NCBI GenBank assembly: GCA_019693395.1
Contig: JAAMXP010000624.1
Span: 1-10,472 of the forward strand
DNA length: 10,472 bases
Reading direction: 5' to 3'
Source of the DNA: Ettlia oleoabundans
Taxonomy: Eukaryota; Chlorophyta; Chlorophyceae; Chlamydomonadales
A model generated the notes under the pieces. The model had not been told where the DNA came from. It worked only from the letters and a program-made list of their open reading frames with translations, and searched no databases. Below are positions 1 through 6,353 of this stretch, piece after piece. Position numbers and translations under genes: made by a program. Every line of letters begins with the position of its first letter. The first letter of the stretch is position 1.

Positions 1-421
1 CTTTTGCAGGCGGAGGGATGTTGAGGGGCAATGATAGGTTGGGGTCCTGATGTATAATATTCAAAAGGACTTTTTTGGAAAGGCAGGGCGGAGGTTGCTC
101 TCGTGCAGGTCGGTTCATTGCGGCAACAAAGCAAGTTTTAGTGATGGTGTAACCAGGAGCGGCATATTAAAGAGAGGAAGCAAGCATATGAACTAACACA
201 GAAGAATGCAGCCCACGAGGCTGGCAGGCGGACAGGTGGGCACGGAGGCAGACAGGTAGAGGGCTGTCATCGGCAGGACGGCAGGACGGCAGGAGGCCAA
301 GCGGACAGCTAGGCAGCCGGGAAGGCAAACAGCCCGGCAGCCGTAATGCGGGCAGCGTCTATCACGCAAATGGGCAGGCTGGTGGCAGGCAGGCGGGCAG
401 ACAGCCATACCCTGGCGGTCA

Positions 422-426
422 GGCAG

Positions 427-466
<40 letters not shown>

Positions 467-469
467 CAT
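422..469. repeat. (GGCA)n microsatellite in the RtcB left-hand intron
   Basis: About ten uninterrupted GGCA/CAGG units occupy 430-468, within a wider imperfect GGCAGGC-rich zone from about 210 to 470. Confidence 0.95.
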
Positions 470-539
470 ACTTCTCCCTCTCCCTGACATTTGCTTATCG
501 TGTCTCACAGTCGAATGTGGCTTCAATCAACTCACTCAC

Positions 540-544
540 CGCAA
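540..544 (-). CDS. RTCB: Candidate 5-base microexon completing N-C-G
   Basis: On the minus strand the sequence reads CTGCAG|TTGCG|GTGAGTG. Joined to the previous exon (ATCAA), the five bases give AAT TGC G, i.e. Asn-Cys and the first base of Gly. These are the universally conserved residues after GFDI. It restores phase 1, the phase used by the other introns (70+5=75 bases). The donor is excellent. Five-base exons are very rare, so this needs cDNA support. Confidence 0.45.
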
Positions 545-919
545 CTGCAGCACAATGGGGTTGCAAACTTTGTGAAAGCATGCTGGCACGACAGATTTTG
601 AGAGGGTGACTAGATGGAACAAACACAAGTGCCGTCTTTTATTCTGGGTGTGCCAGTTGTGCTTGTGGTTGCCACCCCAACTGCTCTACTGGAGTTGCTC
701 TCCCTGCCTACCAGCACTGCTGCCGTCGCCGTCGGCTGCATTCGCTGCCAACTGCAACCCTTGTTGCAGTTATACACACAGCTCAGTTCTGTGGCAGGTG
801 AGGCCTACTTGATGTCGAACCCGACGCCACCGGGGCTCACAATGCCGCCGCTATCCATGTCGAATGCCGCCACATTGCCTGCATGGCAGGGGAGAGAAAG
901 TTCAGTTGTGTGTGTGTGT

Positions 920-950
<31 letters not shown>

Positions 951-2599
951 NGTATAGACGGGTCACGGTACCAGCAGCGCTGCCTGCAGGCATGCCAGCT
1001 GGCATGCTTGCAACCTCATCGCACTGCAGCTGTAGTGCCGGAGAGTCAGTTTGACAGTCGAGGTGTGCAATCTGCTGCGCACGCCTGGCAAATCCCAGCA
1101 AGCAGAGAAGCCAGTGCATGCGATGCAGCTCAGGCTGCATGCTGCGTCCAAATGTGCCGACACTTGCCAACGCCTGTCACGCACCGATGGCAAAGCCTGC
1201 ACATCATCCAGTGCGGGGGCAGCAGAATTTCATTTCAGAAACCTCCCCTCAGTGCATCGGCAAAACTCCGTGTGCTCTGCTTTCAATGGGAAAGAAGCTG
1301 CCCAACCCTCCTCATACTTGCTTCGTTGCATGTGCCTGGGGTTGCCTTTCATTGCAATGGGCATAGAGCGATTGCAAATGTCAAGGCACGGTGGATGCAT
1401 CAAGTTGGGTGCTCACCGTAGCCGGAGTGGATGTCTGGCATACCGATGGACGCACCCACGATCCCTGCAGAGGCATTCGCACTGGAATATTCGGAATGCG
1501 GGACAAGCAGGCAGTCACCACCAGTGGCCACTGGCAGGAAAAAAAACAAAGAGTGGCGCCTGAAGAAGCTGCTGCATCATAGCCGGGGCATGAAGAAACC
1601 GGGCAGCAATTTGGTTTTGAGAGGCAAGCACGGGTGCTGCGCCTGATGTAACTGCTGACTATACTGTGCCCGCTGTGTTGCAACCTTGTCAGCACGACTG
1701 ACCTGGCAGCGTGGCCACGTTGCACAACTGCTTGACAGCTGCCGTGAAGCTGCCACCTGCCGTCTCGAGCTCGCCTACCACTGCAGGACATGCGATGGTG
1801 ATGACTCATTCCAGCAATCGCAAAGGTTGGGGATACTGGAAGAAGGGACTAAAATTAGATTAGAGGGTGCAACAGAAGGCAGATGGGCAGGCATGTACGC
1901 ACCACTGGTCGAAACCTTGCCGGCACCCACCCACCCCCATCCCCCACCCCACCCAGGCTCAGCAGCTTGGGGTTGGCGTAAAACTTGGAGGGCACCCGCA
2001 TGCCCTTGACATGGCCTGCAGCGGTGGCATGCGTGGCACATGAACTGCTAGAGCATGCTAGCTTTTACGCGTTATTATTCCAGCAAGCCAACCAGCAATT
2101 CGCTGCCCATGCTCCATCCAAGCTGCAGCCCACGCGTGATGGAAAGGCTTTATGCACTCTTCCGCTCGCCCGCTTCTGACCTGTTCATTGGACATGGCAT
2201 GCATGGCACCGCATGGCATGGTGCCAAGCAGTAATGCCAAAGCAATCAACTATCTGTCTCTGTCTGCCTGTTACACCCGTGTGGAATGTGTCACCGCTAC
2301 CGGTCCACCCGTGGCGCAGCAGCTTGGAAAAGACTAGACCCACACACCTTGCGGAATGCCGTAGCAGACATTGCTGATGCGAGTGATGCAACCAGACTGC
2401 TTTAGCAGCGCCTCAATGTCTGGCTCCCCTGTTGTCCCAGCTTCTGCAGTTGTGGCTCCTGCTGCAGTGGTCTCTGCCATGGTGGACGGCTTAACCGTGC
2501 CCTTGCCCTTGGCTTTGGCCCTCTCCCTTGCTGCAGCGCCCTTTCCAGGTTCTTGCTTGCGGGCTGGCGTGTCGGGCTGTTCCCCACCAGTACTCGACC
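540..2599 (-). CDS. RTCB: RtcB-type tRNA/RNA ligase (N-terminal part, spliced, runs off left edge)
   Basis: RtcB joins RNA ends carrying a 3'-phosphate or 2',3'-cyclic phosphate to 5'-OH ends using GTP and Mn2+. It acts in tRNA splicing and, in animals, XBP1 mRNA splicing. Exons on the minus strand are 2599-2348, 2015-1953, 1780-1703, 1464-1417, 1196-1185 and 878-809, plus a candidate 5-base exon 544-540. All joins are in phase with GT-AG borders. Counting from the ATG at 2480, recognisable family blocks are RISNVCYGIPQGHVKGMRVP (about residues 35-54), AVKQLCNVATLPG (80-92), SIGMPDIHSGYGFAIGNVAA (97-116) and SPGGVGFDIN (126-135). Asp133 and the following Cys match the metal-binding Asp and Cys of archaeal RtcB. 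The three metal His residues and the guanylylated His lie beyond the window. The usual length is about 500 residues, so roughly 370 are missing on the left. Family identity is secure; the 5' end of the gene is not. Confidence 0.93.
809..878 (-). CDS. RTCB: RtcB exon with NVAAFDMD...SPGGVGFDI metal-site motif
   Basis: This is a 70-base exon, acceptor CCATGCAG and donor ATCAA|GTAGGC. It encodes NVAAFDMDSGG, IVSPGGVGFDI and the first two bases of the following Asn codon. Reading through the donor would give Lys and then a TAG stop. The family demands NCG here, so I read GTAGGC as a splice donor and not as a gene-ending stop. The Asp of GFDI is a metal ligand in RtcB structures. It runs from phase 1 to phase 2, the only exon here whose length is not a multiple of three. 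Confidence 0.92.
906..951. repeat. (GT)n tract followed by a 17-base G run and an N
   Basis: The GT dinucleotide repeat runs from 906 to about 933, then uninterrupted G to 950, then an ambiguous base at 951. It lies in the RtcB intron between the 12-base exon and exon 878-809. The N probably marks a homopolymer sequencing or assembly difficulty. Confidence 0.95.
990..1007. repeat. 18-bp perfect palindrome
   Basis: GCATGCCAGCTGGCATGC equals its own reverse complement. It lies in the same RtcB intron as the GT/G tract. Confidence 0.95.
1185..1196 (-). CDS. RTCB: 12-base RtcB microexon (encodes FAI between two split Gly codons)
   Basis: The acceptor is GTGCAG and the donor ATCG|GTGCGTG. The twelve bases GCTTTGCCATCG supply exactly GFAIG, the residues needed between HSGYG and NVAAFDMD. 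Both ends are phase 1, like the neighbouring exons. No other sequence between 1416 and 879 on this strand supplies these conserved residues in phase. Confidence 0.85.
1417..1464 (-). CDS. RTCB: RtcB exon with IVGASIGMPDIHSGYG motif
   Basis: This is a 48-base exon, acceptor CTGCAG|GG and donor TACG|GTGAGC, phase 1 at both ends. It encodes the nearly invariant SIG-MPDxHxGYG motif of RtcB. Its length is a multiple of three, so skipping would keep the frame. Confidence 0.93.
1703..1780 (-). CDS. RTCB: RtcB exon with AVKQLCNVATLPG motif
   Basis: This is a 78-base exon, acceptor TCCTGCAG and donor CCAG|GTCAGT, phase 1 at both ends. The second half reads AVKQLCNVATLP(G), matching the AMKQIGNVAALPG motif of eukaryotic RtcB. 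The Gly codon is split by the intron and completed by exon 1464-1417. Confidence 0.92.
1922..1952 (-). other. G-tract cluster at an RtcB donor (possible G-quadruplex)
   Basis: On the minus strand the intron opens with GTGGGGTGGGGGATGGGGG and then GTGGGTGGGTG, giving at least five runs of three or more G within 31 bases. This fits the usual quadruplex pattern and the intronic G-run splicing enhancers known in other eukaryotes. Confidence 0.7.
1953..2015 (-). CDS. RTCB: RtcB exon encoding GHVKGMRVPSKFYANPKLLSL
   Basis: This is a 63-base exon, acceptor CTGCAG|GC and donor CTGG|GTGGGG, phase 1 at both ends. It carries the KGMRVPSKFYANPKL block, equivalent to the GFVPNM-RV-FYVN stretch of animal RtcB. 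The next exon starts TG, so the split codon reads GTG (Val). The donor lies at the edge of a run of G-tracts on the minus strand. Confidence 0.9.
2204..2226. repeat. 7-bp inverted repeat in an RtcB intron
   Basis: TGGCACC (2204-2210) and GGTGCCA (2220-2226) flank a 9-base CATGG-rich loop. Confidence 0.8.
2348..2599 (-). CDS. RTCB: RtcB exon with low-complexity linker, candidate start codon and first conserved block
   Basis: The exon opens after the acceptor TGTGCAG and closes at CAAG|GTGTGTG in phase 1. Its first 40 codons form a Lys/Ala/Gly/Glu-rich, probably disordered linker (around KQEPGKGAAARERAKAKGKG). An ATG at 2480 (minus) sits in a textbook Kozak context, CCACCATGG, and is followed by an Ala/Thr-rich stretch and then DIEALLKQSGC, which leads into the conserved RtcB N-terminus. 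The short form beginning at 2480 and a longer protein read through from upstream exons are both possible. The whole exon is open in the RtcB frame, and the upstream acceptor fits the phase of exon 3107-2817. Confidence 0.85.
2472..2486 (-). promoter_or_regulatory. Strong Kozak context at candidate RtcB start codon
   Basis: The minus-strand ATG at 2480-2478 is preceded by TCCACC and followed by G. It is the best start context seen in this gene. It would give a protein beginning about 34 residues before the first conserved RtcB residues, a normal distance for the family. If the longer spliced model is right, this is an internal methionine or an alternative start. Confidence 0.5.
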
Positions 2600-2735
2600 C
2601 TGCACACTGGGGCGGCGGGTGGTGAAACAGTGCCACAGCTTTGGTCGGGTTGGGGTGCCTGCTTCACTCCCGTCACATCAGCAGACCTGGTCCTATGGCA
2701 GGGTCAGAAGCAACGCAACTAGCACATGCCGCGAG

Positions 2736-2765
2736 GCTTGTCCCTCTGTGCTCACAGGGACAAGC
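2736..2765. repeat. Perfect 10-bp inverted repeat in the intron before the RtcB body
   Basis: GCTTGTCCCT (2736-2745) and AGGGACAAGC (2756-2765) flank a 10-base loop. It lies between the extension exon (3107-2817) and the first RtcB body exon. Confidence 0.95.
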
Positions 2766-2816
2766 AGCCGTAAACACACAGGCACGGCCCTGCAGCAGCG
2801 GCTGCAGGTGGCTCAC

Positions 2817-3107
2817 CTGTGGCTGGGTGCTCGGGCGAGGTGGCGCCACCAATGCCAGCTACCCCTGGATGCTCCCCTACCGCCGCAACTGGCGACGCCT
2901 CGGGTGGAGCCTGGTCTGCACCTAAGCACCGAGCCACAGGCAGCATTGGGGTTGGGTTCTGATGCAGCCGAGAAAGCAGAAGATGACGCGCATGTGTGCA
3001 TGCAGCAACCAGGTTCTTCGTTAAGTAGTAGGCATACATCAGATCAGACGGCAGCTGGGTGGCAAACCGAGTTGGAGGGAGCTGCCTGCCCAGCGCTGTA
3101 GTAAGGC
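2817..3107 (-). CDS. Probable upstream exon of the RtcB gene (N-terminal extension) or of a neighbouring gene
   Basis: This is a 291-base open exon with acceptor CTCACCAG|GC and a very strong donor CACAG|GTGAGC, phase 1 at both ends. The protein starts LTTALGRQLPPTRFATQLPS and continues DLMYAYYLTKNLVAAC, then becomes rich in Pro, Ala and Gly (GEHPGVAGIGGATSPEHPAT). I do not recognise the domain. Its donor phase fits the acceptor at 2600 and the RtcB frame exactly, which favours one continuous transcript. A separate gene ending at a stop near 2752 cannot be excluded. Confidence 0.5.
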
Positions 3108-3262
3108 CTGGTGAGCGAGGCACCCTGAAGCTGATGGCACCGTCAATGTGCCGCCGCCACAGCAGACCGCATATGTGAGGGGAATGACTCCTTTAGAGTG
3201 AATGAGAAACCGGAATAGGCGCCAACGGGTACCTGGAGGCACGCCTGACGGCACGCGCTCAC

Positions 3263-3350
3263 CCAGTTGCGCCTTGGCCAGCCTCTCTGCCACGTATTCG
3301 CTTGCAGAGTCGTCCAGGGGCGCCTTGCGCTCCACATCTACCTCAAACTC
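3263..3350 (-). CDS. Probable exon, acidic/helical segment upstream of RtcB
   Basis: This is an 88-base exon with acceptor GTCGTGCAG and donor CTGG|GTGAGCG. It encodes EFEVDVERKAPLDDSASEYV and then AERLAKAQL, a charged, helix-prone stretch with GC-rich third positions. It ends in phase 1 and joins to the exon starting at 3107, completing a Gly codon. An alternative donor CCAG|GTACCC lies about 30 bases downstream. No known domain was recognised. Confidence 0.5.
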
Positions 3351-3540
3351 CTGCACGACACCGATTCTAACTTAACAGAGTGTTGCATGCGCGACGAAAA
3401 CCCACTGGGTACCAGCCGCTGGGTTCGGGGCCCGGAGCGGCGGCGGCAACGCCGCTAGCAGCTGCGTGACACTGAGCCCTTGGACCTGCCATCGCTGGAT
3501 GCTGCAGGCCGATACATGGGAAACCAGTTGAGCAGCCCAC

Positions 3541-3658
3541 CGGCCCCTCCAAGAACGTCTCGCTGGTGTTTCCTGGTTCCGCCATCGGACGTGTTTCAAA
3601 CCGCTCCACCAACTGCGAAACCTCGACAGACACTGTGTGGTTACGCTGCACGGCGCGT
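3541..3658 (-). CDS. Possible exon further upstream on the same strand
   Basis: This is a 118-base segment with acceptor CCTACAG and donor GGCCG|GTGGGC, ending in phase 0, which fits the phase-0 start of exon 3350-3263. The encoded peptide includes RAVQRNHTVSVEVSQLVERF and ETRPMAEPGNTSETF. Support is the open frame, the splice-like borders and the phase match. No homology was recognised. Confidence 0.3.
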
Positions 3659-3910
3659 CTGTAGGCGAGATGCAAAATACCCCGCCCTAGGAAGCTTGGC
3701 AGTAGCTCTCAGGTTGGACGTGTACAGCAGCGGATCTGTCGGTCCTAGGATGTCAATCAACAAACAAGAGCTTCCCCCTCTCTTCTCAAGTGACAACTAT
3801 TTCCATCATTGTGTGTGTGTGTGTTACATAACCCCGCTACTTAGGCCCTACTGGACCTGGGCAGGGGAGCCGTACCGGCCGACTCATAACCGTGCCTGCG
3901 GGTATAGCCG

Positions 3911-3966
3911 GCAGCCAAGGGACACCCCTCCCTTGACCTGCCAGCAGCCAAGGGACACCCCTCCCC
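3911..3966. repeat. Two copies of GCAGCCAAGGGACACCCCTC, 33 bases apart
   Basis: The units start at 3911 and 3944 and match for over 20 bases. There is no coding context. Confidence 0.9.
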
Positions 3967-4447
3967 AAGCCTGCTGACCGTCCATCATTGCAGCAGTTCT
4001 GGTAAGCACAGATTTGTGGTGAAAGCTATGTAAGACAAGGGCTAAGATTTATGTGCTACGATGGCGCCACGCCGTGCATCCGCGCCTGCATGCAGTGACA
4101 AGCACAAAGGGGCGCTGGCATCATATCGCCTGGCAGGCACGGCGCCAACATATATCGCTGCCCGGCCCTGGCAAGCCCTCACTGCAATGCTGTTCATATC
4201 ATTCCTTGGCGGCACACCCCTTGACAGTAGGCAAGAAAGCGTGCAAGGCGGCAGTCGCATACCTGCTCTGCCTTTACTTTGGGCAGGCAGCCAGCGGGAG
4301 GTGGGAATTCTTGTCGCAACATCCTGAGCGCTGCCGCTCCTGCTGCCGCACGCTGCATCCCATTCGTCCCTTGGGCACCTGCAACAAACGCATGAATCTA
4401 GCAAGGGCAGCGGTATCAATGCATTGTTTACCCCTCAAACCGCTCAC

Positions 4448-4549
4448 AAGGTGGTAGGAGAGGCAGAAATCAAAGTGCTCGCCAAATGAGCGCACATCAA
4501 ACAGGCAGGATGGCAAAAGCTGAGTACAGATGTTGGTAAGAAGTAGCTG
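4448..4549 (-). CDS. Isolated exon-like segment, unknown protein
   Basis: On the minus strand a long pyrimidine tract (about 4590-4556) leads to TTCCAGCAG, followed by 34 open codons and then CACCTT|GTGAGC. The peptide reads QLLLTNICTQLLPSCLFDVR and SFGEHFDFCLSYHL, hydrophobic then aromatic. It looks protein-like, but I could not link it by phase to a neighbour or name a family. It may belong to the gene whose later exons lie near 3650-2820. Confidence 0.33.
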
Positions 4550-5666
4550 CTGGAACATAGGTACAGCAACAAAAAGTAGCAGCAAAAAGTCCTCAGAACG
4601 GACCCCTGCCATGGGAGGGATCTATGATCACGCTCCCTACCGTCGTCGAACTGTGGCGCAGCACCAACTGGCACCGTCAGCCAGAGCAGTGTCTCAGGCT
4701 CAAGCAGGGGTCCCTTGCATCAGCCTCGAACTTGAGGAGCTTGTCTGAGTTGAAGAACACAGAGCAAGGTGTACGCCCTATACAAGAGACCCTGTTCTAG
4801 TATAGTCGTGAAAGCACCACTGAAACAACCATCGAAAATGAGGGGGTTGGCATATGCATGCAACCAGGTTATGGCCTGTTAAGCACCTGCCTCCCCCTTC
4901 TGCATCTCTGCCCTGCCTCTACACGCCATTGGCACATACACACCTGCCCAAAGCCCCAGCATCCACATGCATGCACATTGTAACAGGAGCCATGCCCCAA
5001 ACCTCGAGCGGCAGCCACAGGCCCCCGTTGCCTCTAGCATCGCCTAAACGCCCTAAAAGCGGCCCCACAGGTGTTCGAGCGTGAAACGCCTCGGCCAGCC
5101 ACGGTCAAGGGTGCTGGTCTGGCAGCAACCATCGCAGAGAGCCAGAAGCGGGGAGCGGCGGCGGCGGTGGTCGGGGCTGTCACAGGCAGAGGAATCACCC
5201 GGGCTGCTCGCACGCTCGATGCCGTGCATGCTAGTGTCGTAGGAGCCTAATCGCATGACCCTGTCGACGGCGGGGGCGTCCAAACCGAGGCGAAGGGTTT
5301 CTCTTAGCCATGGGAGGAACCTCCCGCTCTTACTCTGGCCAACGCGTTGCATGTGCATACACAAACAGAAAAGCGGCCGATCGCTACGCAAGACCCAGTG
5401 AAGGGTTGGGGTGGCGATGGCCCCATCTGCACGCCTCAAACGCAGGCAGCTGCCCGCGTGTCGCGTCTAGATCGAATCGCAGATGCGCTTCGAGTGGCTT
5501 GAAAGGCGGTTTCTCATGACTTTGACCCGAAGTTCATGAGTGCCACCTCATCACCGCTTGTTTCAGGAAATGGCGGGTGCATGCGGTGCGCAACCAGGGT
5601 CACCTGCTTGCCTCTTTCTTGCTTGGGGATGCCTTTGCATGCTTCCCGTGGCATCTATGCGACAGC

Positions 5667-5739
5667 CTGCTGCACAATGTGGAAGGGGCTGTTGGAAACG
5701 TCCCTGAAGTAGACAGGCAGGGTCACTTCTGTCCGCATC
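5667..5739 (-). CDS. Isolated exon-like segment, unknown protein
   Basis: The acceptor GTTGCGCAG (minus) is followed by MRTEVTLPVYFRDVSNSPFH and IVQQ, with about 80 percent G or C at third codon positions. The frame stops at TAG a few codons later (AVA-stop). The segment could end at a GC donor after CAGCAG or be a terminal exon. No family was recognised. Confidence 0.27.
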
Positions 5740-6216
5740 CTGCGCAACCGGTGGTGAGTTTGGCACCAGCCCCGCCCCGCCCCGCGACTATTGACACCAC
5801 ATGAACGATTCAGGCAAACTACATTAAAAGTCGCGTCCGTGCTCATGCAATGGCTCACCAGCAGAGCCGGGTTGACTCATGTGCCCTATTGCCGTTGCAG
5901 CCACTCGTCTATTACGCTGGTGCGCTAATGACACTTCCGGACGCTGGCAAGGAGACATGCAATGACCACTGAAAGATATTGTAAAAGACGCTGCTCAAGT
6001 TCATCGCACAGCAGACGAGGTATCCCTGGGCGTGATTGCAGCCGCAGCAGGGAAGGCATGCCAGCACGCAGTGTGAACCAAACAGCCCCGCCCACCGCAC
6101 ATCCACCGGCCTTGCGTCACGCCTCAGCCTCCAGAACGCCTACAGAAAGCTATTCTACTGATGATCTGCGACAAACCATCCAACCGATGGTAGCTTTGTC
6201 CAACAAACCTTTCCAC

Positions 6217-6230
6217 AGGCGCCGGCGCCT
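6217..6230. repeat. 14-bp GC palindrome upstream of the PLC start
   Basis: AGGCGCCGGCGCCT is a perfect palindrome 63 bases before the first ATG (6293) of the PLC gene. Its position suggests the core promoter or 5' leader. A protein-binding role is possible but unsupported. Confidence 0.6.
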
Positions 6231-6304
6231 ACCCATGCTGGCGTCGGCCCATCATTGCTGTGCAGCGCTGTGAGGTGTGTGCATACGGATTTATGGCACC
6301 CAGG

Positions 6305-6353
6305 ATGCGGGCTCTTCTGGTGGTGGGCCCGCTGCTTCTCGTCGTGGCAGCAG
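6305..6353 (+). CDS. PLC exon 1: start codon and signal peptide core
   Basis: The ATG at 6305 gives MRALLVVGPLLLVVAA, a hydrophobic signal-peptide core, ending at CAG|GTGCGCG in phase 1. An in-frame ATG at 6293 would add MAPR in front and is equally possible. The first base of the split codon joins CC of exon 2 to give Ala. Confidence 0.8.

Larger units (their letters stand above)
3660..6290. other. Stretch without an identifiable gene
   Basis: No conserved protein could be read on either strand apart from the two exon-like segments at 4448-4549 and 5667-5739. The stretch also holds a short (GT) run at 3811-3823 and a two-copy 33-base repeat near 3911. Around 5170-5330 on the minus strand is an Arg/Ser/Asp-rich open frame (about LRLGLDAPAVDRVMRLGSYD) that might be part of a disordered coding region. 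The last few hundred bases before 6293 must hold the promoter and 5' leader of the phospholipase gene, but I see no clear TATA box. Confidence 0.5.

Noticed and set aside
193..408. Cys/Pro-rich minus-strand open frame
   Set aside because: It is a translation of the GGCAGGC-rich repeat zone, with no independent coding sign.
805..811. TAG stop right after GFDIK, suggesting a truncated RtcB pseudogene
   Set aside because: AA|GTAGGC is a usable donor, and the family requires Asn-Cys-Gly here rather than Lys-stop. All earlier exons are intact and in phase.
614..1054. 146-codon plus-strand open frame
   Set aside because: It crosses the same low-complexity tract and lies over RtcB intron sequence. 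It is a chance frame.
864..1421. 185-codon plus-strand open frame
   Set aside because: It runs through the GT repeat, poly-G and the N, is antisense to RtcB exons, and has no recognisable protein character.
5912..6106. Minus-strand exon candidate reading about IPRLLCDELEQRLLQYL
   Set aside because: It is somewhat protein-like, but third codon positions are AT-rich, the splice borders are weak, and no phase-compatible partner was found.
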